Origin: Planctomycetota bacterium
Lineage (GTDB): Bacteria > Planctomycetota > Phycisphaerae > Phycisphaerales > SM1A02
NCBI GenBank assembly: GCA_003671025.1
Contig: QWPW01000003.1
Coordinates: 1 to 64,000 of the forward strand
Direction: 5' to 3'
Length of the DNA stretch: 64,000 bases
Shown: positions 16,992-25,614 of the stretch, in pieces
How the letters are laid out: each line of letters begins with the position of its first letter
How positions within the stretch are numbered: position 1 is the stretch's first letter
Translations under genes and position numbers: made by a program
Notes under the pieces: generated by a model
Told to the model about the DNA's origin: nothing
Database searches by the model: none
Seen by the model: the letters and a program-made list of their open reading frames with translations, nothing else

Positions 16992-17983
16992 GAAGAAGGC
17001 GCGCTCCGCTTGAAGGCACGCCAACACCACACTGCGCCCGCGATACCGAGTGGAATGGTGATCGCCGCTTCGCCTGCGCTCTCGAGCAGCGCCAATTGCG
17101 ATGTGAGCGCAGTGACTTCTTCCGGCGTTGCGCCGCTGTGAATCACCAACGGTGCAACCATCGCCACCAACGCTTCGCGCCAACCGATGCGGCCCAACGG
17201 ATTTCCTGCGCCCAAGATGGCAATTGATGCCAGCAGCGTCGCCTGCGCGGGACCCAATTCAACGCCAACGATTTGCGCAGCGGCCCACATGCGCAGCGAC
17301 CACATCGCAAGGTCGATGACGCGAAAGGCCAAACTTTCGGCGAGCACGCGCGGGTTGGTCAACACTCGCTCGCCGCCTTTGAGTAGGCGTGCCAGCAGCG
17401 GAATGCGACCGATGGAAAGCGTGAGCAGCGAACCCGCGACGAGGCACAGGCCAAACGTTGCCCACCACAATCCGTCGAGCGCCAACGCCTCACGACCGAG
17501 CGCAATTTGCAGCAAGCCCGCCGCGAGCGCGCAGCCGAGCGCGCCGAGCGTGACCACCGCCACGCCGGCAATCCACGCGGTCAAATCGCTGACCGACATG
17601 CGCTCGACGCGCCAGTGAAACGCGCAGCGCAGCACGAGTCCAAGACGCACGGGCGCATAGTTGAACAGCGAGGCCATCAAGTTCACGGCCTGCATTTCGA
17701 TGACGGTGAATCGTCGAATCGGCCGCGCCATCGACCAGAACGTGAAGCCCGAGCAGATGATCGAAACCAGCGTCGAACCCAGCAAAATCGCCACCAACAT
17801 CGGCGGCGCGTTGCGCAACTTCTCGAGTCCATCGCTTCCGCTTGATGCCGCGCGCATCACGCACCACACCACCAACGTGCAACCGACGAGGAATCCCAGC
17901 AGTTGCATGATGACGCGCGCGCGCGACGGCCCGGTGGGCGCTGGTGCGGTGTTGGAACTGTCCTGCGCACCTGCGTGACTCAC
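16988..17983 (-). CDS. Flippase-like integral membrane protein (LPG synthase TM/UPF0104 type)
   Basis: A 331-residue polytopic membrane protein with about eight hydrophobic segments. It resembles the AglD/MprF transmembrane family, supported by the APVRLGLVLRCAFHWRVERMSVSDLTAWI and GAGNPLGRIGWREALVAM segments. These proteins commonly flip lipid-linked molecules or accompany glycosyltransferases. The GTG at 17983 is chosen because upstream codons overlap the preceding glycosyltransferase gene. The gene lies between a GT2 glycosyltransferase (35 bp upstream) and a YkgJ-like gene (4-bp overlap). A role in glycolipid synthesis or export is inferred from that context only. Confidence 0.75.
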   Translation of the reverse strand: MSHAGAQDSSNTAPAPTGPSRARVIMQLLGFLVGCTLVVWCVMRAASSGSDGLEKLRNAPPMLVAILLGSTLVSIICSGFTFWSMARPIRRFTVIEMQAVNLMASLFNYAPVRLGLVLRCAFHWRVERMSVSDLTAWIAGVAVVTLGALGCALAAGLLQIALGREALALDGLWWATFGLCLVAGSLLTLSIGRIPLLARLLKGGERVLTNPRVLAESLAFRVIDLAMWSLRMWAAAQIVGVELGPAQATLLASIAILGAGNPLGRIGWREALVAMVAPLVIHSGATPEEVTALTSQLALLESAGEAAITIPLGIAGAVWCWRAFKRSAPSS

Positions 17984-18017
17984 GCGTTCGAGTGTAGCGC
18001 AGGCGTGCGCGCGCCCG

Positions 18018-18755
18018 TCAACGCAGGCGCATACGTGCAGTGCGGCGACGCTCGCGCCACAACACGACGAACACGCGCAGTCCATCTTTCATGCGGATCT
18101 TCTTGCCTTCGTCAAACGAGCGCGGTGCGTAGGTCACCGGAACTTCGCACACACGCAGCCCGTGACGCGCGGCGGCGGCGACAATTTGCGGCTCGATGCC
18201 AAAGCGCTCTTCGTCGAGATCAGCAATCACGCGGGCAAGCGCGGGCGCGGTGAACAGCTTGAGGCAACACTCCATGTCACGGACTTTGAGTCCAGTCATG
18301 AGATTGCTTGAAAGCGTGAGCAGTCCGTTGAGGGTGCGATGCAATGTGCGCTTGAGTCCAATCGGCGCGGTCGCGAAACGATTTCCCAGCACAAGGTCAG
18401 CTTCGCCTGCGATCGCTGGTGCGAGCAGCGGAGCAAAGTCGCGCGGGTCGTATTCGAGATCAGCGTCTTGGACCAAGATGCAATCTTCCGCGTGAGCCTT
18501 GCTCAGTGCGTGGACGAATCCGCTGCGAATCGCCGCGCCTTTGCCGCGATTCTGCGGATGGAGCAACACTTTCGCATCGCCCGAATCTCCCAGCGCTGCC
18601 ACGAGTGCTCGCGTTGGCGCATCCGATCCATCATCGACGAGCACAACCTGCGTTGACCAACCGTGGGGCAATGGCGCACTCTTCACGCGCGCCACCGCCG
18701 TCGCGAGTGTCGCCGGCTCATTGAAGACGGGCATGACCACAATCAGAGTCGGCAT
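18018..18755 (-). CDS. GT2 glycosyltransferase, dolichyl/polyprenyl-phosphate sugar synthase type
   Basis: A 245-residue soluble family-2 glycosyltransferase. The nucleotide-binding start is LIVVMPVFNEPATL. Then follow VVLVDDGSDAPT, NRGKGAAIRSGFVHA and the metal-binding DADLEYDPRDF. DMECCLKLFTAPAL and EPQIVAAAARHGLRVCEVPVTYAPRSFDEGKKI match polyprenyl-phosphate mannosyl/glucosyltransferases. No membrane helices are present. The ATG at 18755 is chosen by homology, as an upstream extension adds unrelated sequence. It probably charges a lipid carrier used with the adjacent flippase-like protein. Confidence 0.88.
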   Translation of the reverse strand: MPTLIVVMPVFNEPATLATAVARVKSAPLPHGWSTQVVLVDDGSDAPTRALVAALGDSGDAKVLLHPQNRGKGAAIRSGFVHALSKAHAEDCILVQDADLEYDPRDFAPLLAPAIAGEADLVLGNRFATAPIGLKRTLHRTLNGLLTLSSNLMTGLKVRDMECCLKLFTAPALARVIADLDEERFGIEPQIVAAAARHGLRVCEVPVTYAPRSFDEGKKIRMKDGLRVFVVLWRERRRTARMRLR

Positions 18756-18857
18756 GAACTTCGAGTCTCGTCGGCGGGTCGACTGGCCACGGTCATGTGG
18801 CGCGTCGGCCTTGAGTTGCTCAGTGATCACGCGCGCTCATGCATGATCATGGATCAA

Positions 18858-19883
18858 TCACGAGTGTGGCTGCGAGCCACCGATAGCGCTGCGCATCTGC
18901 GTGTCAGCGTTGAGATTCTGCATGCGGTAGTAATCCATGAGCCCAATCTTGCCGCTGCGCAGTGCGTCGGCGACGGCGCGAGGAATCTCTGCTTCGGCGA
19001 GCACGACCAACGCGCGGTTCTTCTGCGCTTCGGCTTGGTATTCGACTTCTTGCGCGACGGCCAATGCGCGTCGTTGTTCGGCTTGTGCTTGAAATCGCTT
19101 GGTATCCGCTTCGGCCTGCGCGGCTTGCAGTTGCGCGCCGATGTTCTCGCCGACATCGATGTCCGCGATATCGATCGAGAGAATTTCAAACGCCGTTCCC
19201 GAATCGAGTCCCTTCGCGAGCACCGTCTTTGAGATGCGATCAGGATTCTCGAGCACGCTCTTGTGATCTTCTGCCGAGCCGATGGTGGAGATGATTCCTT
19301 CGCCCACACGCGCGATGATGGTCTCTTCGGTCGCGCCGCCGACGAGGCGCGAAATCGCGGTGCGCACAGTGACGCGCGCCTTTGCACGCAACTGAATTCC
19401 ATCTTTGGCCACCGCGTCAATCGTGCTCTTGCCCGACTGCGGACTGGGGCAGTCAATCACTTTCGGATTCACCGAAGTTTGCACCGCATCAAGAATGTCG
19501 CGGCCGGCGAGATCAATCGCGGTCGCGCGATTCCAACTCAGTTCGATGCCCGCTTTGTCGGCGGCGATCATCGCGGCAACGACGCGACTGATGTTTCCGC
19601 GCGCGAGGTAATGCGCTTCCATCATGTCGGTGGGAATGTCGAGTCCGGCTTTCTTGGCGCTGATGCGGTTGAGCACCACCACATCGTGAGGCACCTTACG
19701 AAGGCGCATCATGATCAAGTCGAGCATGCTCACCTTGGCATCGCTGAACAACGCCTGCACATAAAGCTTGAGCACGCCGAGCATCACAAAGAAGATGAAC
19801 AGCGCGATGAGACCGATGATCGCGAGAAACACCCACAGGGCGATTTTTCCAGGGGGGACAGATTGGGCCAAAGTAATAGTCAT
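18858..19883 (-). CDS. floA: Flotillin-like protein FloA
   Basis: A 341-residue membrane scaffold of the UPF0365/FloA family, associated with functional membrane microdomains. An N-terminal hairpin helix (residues 13-40, [25 protein letters not shown]) is followed by [34 protein letters not shown]-like core includes [29 protein letters not shown], and a long coiled coil contains [23 protein letters not shown]. Length and order match the family fully. It lies 150 bp downstream of two NfeD genes, the standard NfeD-flotillin arrangement. The frame opens with ATG preceded by TAGGT. Confidence 0.96.
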   Translation of the reverse strand: MTITLAQSVPPGKIALWVFLAIIGLIALFIFFVMLGVLKLYVQALFSDAKVSMLDLIMMRLRKVPHDVVVLNRISAKKAGLDIPTDMMEAHYLARGNISRVVAAMIAADKAGIELSWNRATAIDLAGRDILDAVQTSVNPKVIDCPSPQSGKSTIDAVAKDGIQLRAKARVTVRTAISRLVGGATEETIIARVGEGIISTIGSAEDHKSVLENPDRISKTVLAKGLDSGTAFEILSIDIADIDVGENIGAQLQAAQAEADTKRFQAQAEQRRALAVAQEVEYQAEAQKNRALVVLAEAEIPRAVADALRSGKIGLMDYYRMQNLNADTQMRSAIGGSQPHS

Positions 19884-20033
19884 GGTTTCTACCTAAGTCG
19901 CGAGGAGCAGCACGGAAGTGCGCGCAAGCTCGGTGCATAGCGCACAGTATCAGAGCATTGGAAGTGGGCGCGGTGATGGACTCGCACTGTCATATCGCGT
20001 CGAATCGTGTCGAGTCGCGCGTCACTCATGTGT

Positions 20034-20549
20034 TCATTGTCGATGAGGGCGCACGCGCACTTGACCGTCGCGCACCGAGACGACTTCGACCAACGTTCCC
20101 GCGTCGATGAGATCACCTTCGGCACTCGCGTCGACACGGCGGCCGTCAAAGCGAACGTATCCCGCAGGTCTCAGCGGCGTCATCGCTTCGCCGACCGCGC
20201 CAACTCGCGGTCCGTCATTGGCATCAGACGACGATTGTGCCTGTTGATTGGTGCGCGCGGGATCTTCTGCGCGGAGCACCATGCGTCGACCGAGCCGCGA
20301 TTTCGTGGCCATTTGCAACGCAAACATGAGCATGAATGGCGCGGCGACTGCATAGAGCGCGAGCAGGATCATCCCCGTGGTCGCGTCATACATGAAGCCT
20401 AAGACCACCGATGCGATGGCGGAAAGCGCGCACAAAATCGCCAACAAGCCGCCGGTGGGAAGTACGAACTCGAGGAAGAAGATTGCCAACGCGGCCACAC
20501 CAAGCAGCAGTGAAGCGAAGAGCGTTCCGTTTGATCCGTCGCTCGTCAT
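20034..20549 (-). CDS. NfeD-like short protein (membrane segment plus OB fold)
   Basis: A 171-residue protein. It has an N-terminal pair or trio of membrane helices (residues 10-85) and a C-terminal OB-fold NfeD domain (GAVGEAMTPLRPAGYVRFDGRRVDASAEGDLIDAGTLVEVVSVRDGQVRVRP). Its ATG overlaps the stop of the longer NfeD protease gene by 4 bp, so the two are coupled. It is a second OB-fold partner for FloA, beside the OB domain of the long NfeD protein. Confidence 0.9.
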   Translation of the reverse strand: MTSDGSNGTLFASLLLGVAALAIFFLEFVLPTGGLLAILCALSAIASVVLGFMYDATTGMILLALYAVAAPFMLMFALQMATKSRLGRRMVLRAEDPARTNQQAQSSSDANDGPRVGAVGEAMTPLRPAGYVRFDGRRVDASAEGDLIDAGTLVEVVSVRDGQVRVRPHRQ

Positions 20550-22216
20550 GAAGCAGCCGTTTCGTCAGAGTGGTGGTTCGAAACAGCGACGCGCTCGACG
20601 AGCACGGTTCCGCCAAGACGTCCGATGACGCGCACCGACTCTCCGCGCGAAATGTAGCCGCCGTCCGATTGACCATCGAAAATCGCATCGCCAAAACGCA
20701 CCCGCCCCGAGGCGCGCAAGTCAGTGTCGGCGACTCCGAGTGCGTCGCGCGAAGGCAACACTTGTTCGTTGCGCAGTGGCATCTCGGTCGCGCCACCAAC
20801 GGCTGCAGAAAGAATCGCACGCTTGAAGATCGTCGTCTCACCAAACCAACGCGAGGCAAACCATGTCGCGATGGCGCCGAGGACGAGTCCCGCAATGGTG
20901 GTCGTTGAAGCGGTGAGCAACGTGCTTCGCTGCGAGGCGCTGGTTGGATCGCTGCCGGTGAAGCTCGCGACCAATCCCACAAGAATGCACAAGCCGCCAG
21001 CAACTCCCGCGACTCCGGTGCCGGGGAGCACAAACACTTCCGCGCCGATGAGTGCGAGTCCCGCGACCACCAACAGAATTTCCCACCACTGCGCGAGTCC
21101 GAGCAATCCCGGCGCTCCCACCAGCAGCAGCAGCGCGCATCCCGCGATGGCCGCCGCGACACCGATGCCAGGATGCAGCGTCTCGATCACCAACGCAACG
21201 ATGAAGATGCCGATCAACAAGATGCGCATGGGCCAACTCACCAGCAAGCGCACCAGCGGCTCAGACCAACTCTCGTCGAATCGGGTGAGGGTCGCGCCGC
21301 CGAAAAACTGCGCGAGTTCCGCGTCGTCTTTCACTTGCGCGGCGGCGAGTCCCCAACGCATCGCCTCATCGCTTTGCACGACGAGCAGCCGCGTTGGTTC
21401 ATCGACGAGTTCGATGATCGTCCACTGTGACTGTTGCTGCGCGTTGAGTGGCGCGCTCGAAGGCATGAGCGGTTTGCGAGCAACGGCATCGACAGGTTTC
21501 GCAGGCAACGATGTGGGATCGAGTGCGAGCAATTCGAGTTCCGCACGATCGGCAAATCGTCGCGCTCCATCGCTGCTGCGCTCGATGAGCCAGAGTTCGC
21601 GATCAACAGCGACAAATGCTTGCAGCAGACGTGGGTCTTCATTGCGACGAGCCGCCGAGGCGTCGAGTTCGTCGAGCAACGGCGACTCTTGCTTCGCGCG
21701 TTCAGTCGCGGGAAGCGGGATGATTCCCATGCCGGGCATAGCCACGATCGGCGCGGCATCGCCAAACACCGAACCGGGCGCGACCACGATTTCACGACAC
21801 GCCAACGCAATGAACGTGCCCGCACTAAACGCCTTCGGGTGAATCCACGCGACGGTGTTGCTAGGAGCATCCGACTTGAGGCGCAAGCAAATGTCGAGCA
21901 TCGCGCCCACTTCGCCGCCGGGAGTATCGAGTTCGATTACCACCGCGTCGATGCCTTGTTCTTGCACTGCAGCGAGTCGGCGCTCGATCGACCAGAGCGT
22001 GACATCGTCGATGCCGCCAGTGATGGGAAGAATGGCGACGCGCTTTGCTTGCCGCGCTGCGGGAACCGCGGTGACTCCGGCAGTGGTTGTAACTTTCGTG
22101 TCTTGTGCCTTAGCGCTGTTACTCGTCGCGACATCCGCACGAGAGACGAGCGCCGTCGCTAGCCACGCAAAGACAAAGATCAGTGCGGCATGAGGCATCG
22201 CTCGTGTCCGCACCAT
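20546..22216 (-). CDS. NfeD long-type membrane-bound serine protease (ClpP-like)
   Basis: A 556-residue protein with a signal peptide (RTRAMPHAALIFVFAWLATALVSRA). A ClpP/crotonase-like protease domain follows, with VVIELDTPGGEVGAML and the Ser-containing HPKAFSAGTFIALACREIVVAPGSVFGDA. Then come about five membrane helices and a C-terminal OB-fold domain (RVRFGDAIFDGQSDGGYISRGESVRVIGRLGGTVLV). The architecture is NfeD1b-like, as found next to flotillins. I place the start at 22216 to keep the signal peptide at the N-terminus; ATG at 22288 is an in-frame alternative. Starts further upstream run into the pilin terminator. Confidence 0.88.
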   Translation of the reverse strand: MVRTRAMPHAALIFVFAWLATALVSRADVATSNSAKAQDTKVTTTAGVTAVPAARQAKRVAILPITGGIDDVTLWSIERRLAAVQEQGIDAVVIELDTPGGEVGAMLDICLRLKSDAPSNTVAWIHPKAFSAGTFIALACREIVVAPGSVFGDAAPIVAMPGMGIIPLPATERAKQESPLLDELDASAARRNEDPRLLQAFVAVDRELWLIERSSDGARRFADRAELELLALDPTSLPAKPVDAVARKPLMPSSAPLNAQQQSQWTIIELVDEPTRLLVVQSDEAMRWGLAAAQVKDDAELAQFFGGATLTRFDESWSEPLVRLLVSWPMRILLIGIFIVALVIETLHPGIGVAAAIAGCALLLLVGAPGLLGLAQWWEILLVVAGLALIGAEVFVLPGTGVAGVAGGLCILVGLVASFTGSDPTSASQRSTLLTASTTTIAGLVLGAIATWFASRWFGETTIFKRAILSAAVGGATEMPLRNEQVLPSRDALGVADTDLRASGRVRFGDAIFDGQSDGGYISRGESVRVIGRLGGTVLVERVAVSNHHSDETAAS

Positions 22217-22315
22217 CCGCGCGTATTTTCGCGGAGCAACAATGAGTGCGAGTTCACGGTGACCGCTGTGCGACAGTTTCTCACTCATGGGGCTCGGATG
22301 GTAGGGCGTAAAAAG

Positions 22316-22346
22316 CCGACGGCCGACATCAAGTGTCGGCCGTCGG
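22316..22346 (-). terminator. Intrinsic terminator after the pseudopilin pair
   Basis: A perfect 13-bp stem (CCGACGGCCGACA and its complement) with a 5-nt loop. On the minus strand it is followed by GCTTTTTACG. It lies 55-85 bp beyond the stop of the first pseudopilin gene and separates that transcript from the NfeD-floA genes. Confidence 0.9.
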
Positions 22347-22401
22347 AAATACTCAGTTGATGCGCTTCTCAATCAAAGCGTGAGGACTCGCGTCCTTCGG
22401 C

Positions 22402-23307
22402 TCAATCGTAGATCGGCGCAGTTGGGACGCCGGTGGCGTTCATGGTGTGCACCATGGCCAGCCACGAATCGCCACCGGTCGCGCCGAGTTCGTTCGCGAA
22501 GATGTTGTCATCTGCGAGAACGGTCGACGGTGGAACACTGATCTGCTGCACGCCTTCTGGTTGCAGTTTGAGATCGTAAATCACGTGATTGTCGTTGAAG
22601 CAGATGTTGCCTTCCCACTGCTTGTCGTCGCCGTGGATTTGCAGGGTCTTCGAGGTCAGGTACTTCGCCTGATCGATCTGACCGTTGGGCAGACACTCAG
22701 GGCCGCGGTTGGCGATGACAGGGAAACGCGCGTCGTAAGAAGCGCGCCACTGTCGTGCCTTGCGGGTGCCGGTGAGGACGAGCGTTCCGTAGCTCACGTT
22801 GGCGACATCGTCGAGCTTGGCGCGGAAGGTCGGATCCCAGAATTGGTCGACGACGGCCACTGGGTTGTAGACGTCGAAGTTGTAGTTCGCGAGAGCGATG
22901 ACGTTGGTGCTGGTTTCAGCAGGACCGACGAGCACGCTGGTGTCGAAGGCGCGCTTCATGACAGCCGCCGAGTAGAGGTTGGCGTGTGTGTTCTGCGTGA
23001 CGTCCTCGCCACCGCGTCCTGGGATGCTCTGGTTATTGACGGAGAGTCGGTCGATGAGTCCCGGAGTTGGGTACATGCCCGCGCTATCACCGATCGAGAG
23101 ATTCACGAATCCCTGGTGAATGCCGCGAACTTGGGTGGAATCCTTGACCTGCTTGGCGTTCGCGCGGGCGCGACCTAGAGCGGGAAGAAGGATGGCCAAC
23201 AGAAGGGCGATGATGCCCATGACGACGAGAAGTTCGATGAGGGTGAAGCCACGCTTCGCCTTCAGGCCGACTTCGGTTTGAGTGCTCTGACGCATGTTCT
23301 GGTTCAT
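22402..23307 (-). CDS. Prepilin-type pseudopilin-like exported protein (paralog 1)
   Basis: A 301-residue protein with a type IV prepilin N-terminus. A basic leader of about 19 residues ends KAKRG, with cleavage before FTLIELLVV. The hydrophobic helix MGIIALLLAILLPALGRARA follows. This is the planctomycete-type pseudopilin processed by prepilin peptidase. The body is globular with QNTHANLYSAAVMKR, GPAETSTNV and NYNFDVYNPV motifs shared with the neighbouring paralog. The ATG is preceded by GGAGCATTTATCA. It lies 62 bp downstream of paralog 2 and ends at a strong terminator. The function could be surface or secretion-related; no secretion genes are adjacent. Confidence 0.88.
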   Translation of the reverse strand: MNQNMRQSTQTEVGLKAKRGFTLIELLVVMGIIALLLAILLPALGRARANAKQVKDSTQVRGIHQGFVNLSIGDSAGMYPTPGLIDRLSVNNQSIPGRGGEDVTQNTHANLYSAAVMKRAFDTSVLVGPAETSTNVIALANYNFDVYNPVAVVDQFWDPTFRAKLDDVANVSYGTLVLTGTRKARQWRASYDARFPVIANRGPECLPNGQIDQAKYLTSKTLQIHGDDKQWEGNICFNDNHVIYDLKLQPEGVQQISVPPSTVLADDNIFANELGATGGDSWLAMVHTMNATGVPTAPIYD

Positions 23308-23369
23308 TGATAAATGCTCCGAATAAAGGTGGAGATGAATATGGATTTCGTTAGAGGCCCGGCGACGGA

Positions 23370-24299
23370 TCAGGAGGATGGAGTGCCGTCGATGCGACGC
23401 TCAGGAGCTTCGGTGTAGGTCAATTCGCTTTGAGGAGGGCTACCGATGGCCATCGTCAGCCAAGTGTCGCGCTCTTTGATGCCCTTGCAGGTTGGAAGCG
23501 GAGGGAACTCGGCAGCGAAGATGTTGTCCTTCTTCAGGTTCACACTGCCACACTCGTACTGCACGGTGTCAGGCAGCATGCTCTTCTCGAGCACCACGTG
23601 ACTGTCGCCGTAGCAAATGTTGCCTTCCCAGGTGTCGTCAGGCGAATGGAATCCGAGCGTGTAGCTGAGACCATAGTTTGCGCCGACGTACTGTCCCTTG
23701 TAGGTGCCGCGATTGCCCATGACGGGCTTCTTGTTGTCAGCCTTGTTCGACCACGTGAATCGCTTGCGGTCTCCGATGAGCGCCAAATGCGCGTAGGAGG
23801 TGCTGCAGATTGAGTCGGGCGTGCCGTCTGGTAGCTTGTGGATGTTTGCCTTGAAGGTGTCATCCCAGAAGGTTGGGTTGGCCGCGGATGGGCTGTATCC
23901 CGCGAAGTTGTAGTTCAGGTGCTTGGCGACGACCGGATTGGTCTCGACAGGCGAGATGAGAATCTCAGGGGAGATGAAGTTCTTCGCGATCATGCACGAG
24001 TAGAGGCGTGCAGTGTTGTTTTGCGTCTGATCCTCTTCGCCTTGTCCGGGGACATAGCCGATGCCGGGGACTTGGAGACGCTTGATCAGACCTGGGAGCG
24101 GCAGACGACCCTTGGAGTCGTTGTTGGCCCAGGTGAGGAAGCCCTTGTGAATTTGGCTGACGCTGGCGGCGTCCTGCGTGGTGCGCGCGGCTCGCAACGC
24201 CTTGCTGAGGGCTGGCAAAAGCAAGCCAATCAACAGGGCGATGATCGCGATCACGACGAGGAGTTCGACGAGAGTGAACCCGCTCTTCTTACGTTGCAT
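23370..24299 (-). CDS. Prepilin-type pseudopilin-like exported protein (paralog 2)
   Basis: A 309-residue relative of the neighbouring gene. A six-residue-plus leader MQRKKSG ends at the prepilin cleavage site before FTLVELLVVIAIIALLIGLLLPAL. The bodies align: QNNTARLYSCMIAKNFI, SPVETNPVV, NYNFAGYSPS and WEGNICYGDSHVV correspond to QNTHANLYSAAVMKR, GPAETSTNV, NYNFDVYNPV and WEGNICFNDNHVI. TAGGAG precedes the ATG at 24299. A 785-bp noncoding stretch lies upstream. The pair looks like a tandem duplication followed by divergence. Confidence 0.88.
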   Translation of the reverse strand: MQRKKSGFTLVELLVVIAIIALLIGLLLPALSKALRAARTTQDAASVSQIHKGFLTWANNDSKGRLPLPGLIKRLQVPGIGYVPGQGEEDQTQNNTARLYSCMIAKNFISPEILISPVETNPVVAKHLNYNFAGYSPSAANPTFWDDTFKANIHKLPDGTPDSICSTSYAHLALIGDRKRFTWSNKADNKKPVMGNRGTYKGQYVGANYGLSYTLGFHSPDDTWEGNICYGDSHVVLEKSMLPDTVQYECGSVNLKKDNIFAAEFPPLPTCKGIKERDTWLTMAIGSPPQSELTYTEAPERRIDGTPSS

Positions 24300-25084
24300 G
24301 ATGCTGTCTCCTAGAGGATGGACTTCGCCCGACGCGGGAGAAGTCGCTGGTGAATGATGCGGCGCAATAACGCGCGCCGATAACGGCAAAGGGAGGGGCT
24401 GATCGCAGCGAGCGAAGTCGGATGAGGACACGCGTCGCGGTCGATGGAGCACGGTCGCCAGAGAAAGACCGCCGCGCGTTCCGAAACTTCGACTTCGCGC
24501 GAGCCATCGAATTCGCCGGATGAGGGGCAAAGTCAACGTCTTCACGAAACACCATCGATTTGGAACGATCGCTCGAGCGTGTGCGGAACCGAACCAAATT
24601 CGCGGTTCGGATCGAAGTCCAGTTCGCTCTTTGCTTGCGACGGTCGACGGATGTCAACTGACGGGTCGCGTTGAGGCGGGGCTGGTTGCCAACGCTCGAA
24701 TGACGGCTGGCGGGTTCAGGATGTCGGCGGTTGCGGCGGGATCTGTCGGGGTTTCCGACAATGATTTTGGCGCGAGTCGTGGGTTCTCGGTGATTTGTCA
24801 GTGACGTCTCACCGCGAGGACCACGTCGGTTGCCGAATGTAGGACGGTTTGAAGTGAGCCGTGGCTCAGATCGGAATGTCCGCAACTGCCAGGTAAGCAA
24901 GAGCAGAGTAATACGACACGATTCCTTGTCAAGTTCCTGTGAGGATGAAATTCCTAGAAGAGTTTCGTGGCATGGGGTCTCTCTGCGATGCACATGCAAG
25001 GTAGATTGCTGAGCTTCCTCGATCGCGCGCGCTCGGCATCTCGAGTTTGCCCTTCGAACCTACGAGAATCTACGAGAACCTCCG
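24300..25084. other. Long noncoding stretch upstream of the pseudopilins
   Basis: No convincing gene lies in these 785 bp. An open minus-strand frame covers much of it, but its product is arginine/serine-rich without domain features. The pseudopilin promoter and leader and the ridA promoter should lie here. A 10-bp direct repeat (CTACGAGAAT/CTACGAGAAC) sits just before ridA. A long 5' untranslated leader for the pilin transcript is possible. Confidence 0.5.
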
Positions 25085-25546
25085 ATGCATGACCCACACG
25101 CTGAACTCACTCGACTTGGCCTCGTCCTGCCCGCGGCTCCCAAGCCGGTCGCCGCCTATGTGCCCGCCGTGCGCACGGGAAATCTGATTTTCGTCAGCGG
25201 GCAACTGCCTATGTCGAGCGGACAACTGCTCGCAACTGGTCCTGTCCCCTCCAAGATTTCGATTGAGGACGCGCAGAAGGCTGCCCGCCAGTGCGCGCTC
25301 AACGCGCTGGCCGTCGTGGCGGATCAACTCGGGGGAGATCTCCGTAAGATCAAGCGGGTGGTGCGTTTAGGCGTGTTTGTCCAGTCGGACGACCGCTTCG
25401 ACGGTCAACCCAAGGTCGCCAACGGCGCAAGCGAATTCATGCAAGAAGTCTTCGGCGACGCGGGCCGCCACGCGCGCGCCGCCGTCGGAACCAACGCGCT
25501 TCCGCTCGACGCCACAGTCGAAGTCGAAGTCATCTTTGAGGTGTGA
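25085..25546 (+). CDS. RidA-family (YjgF/YER057c) enamine/imine deaminase
   Basis: A 153-residue RidA-type protein that hydrolyses reactive enamine/imine intermediates such as 2-aminoacrylate. It reads LPAAPKPVAAYVPAVRTGNLIFVSGQLPM, then QCALNALAVV, KRVVRLGVFVQS and RAAVGTNALPLDATVEVEVIFEV. The usual active-site arginine of RidA (in R-x-A-V) is matched by RHARAAVGTNALP. The length is at the upper end, consistent with the TdcF/YjgF-like larger subclass. The ATG at 25085 lacks a strong ribosome-binding site. It is convergent with the kinase gene. Confidence 0.92.
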   Translation: MHDPHAELTRLGLVLPAAPKPVAAYVPAVRTGNLIFVSGQLPMSSGQLLATGPVPSKISIEDAQKAARQCALNALAVVADQLGGDLRKIKRVVRLGVFVQSDDRFDGQPKVANGASEFMQEVFGDAGRHARAAVGTNALPLDATVEVEVIFEV

Positions 25547-25566
25547 GGTCGGACCAAATCAGATGG

Positions 25567-25614
25567 CTCAGAGCAGCCAAGCCTCAGAGCAGCCAAGCCT
25601 CAGAGCAGCCAAGC
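25567..25614. repeat. 16-bp tandem repeat, three perfect copies, at the kinase stop codon
   Basis: Three exact units of CTCAGAGCAGCCAAGC (25567-25582, 25583-25598, 25599-25614). Read on the minus strand, the innermost copy encodes the last residues and stop (A-W-L-L-stop) of the Ser/Thr kinase. The two outer copies repeat these codons downstream. Confidence 0.97.

Noticed and set aside
24289-24999. 236-codon minus-strand open frame upstream of the pseudopilin gene.
   Set aside because: Arginine/serine-rich product, no domain, no ribosome-binding site; more likely leader or spacer sequence.
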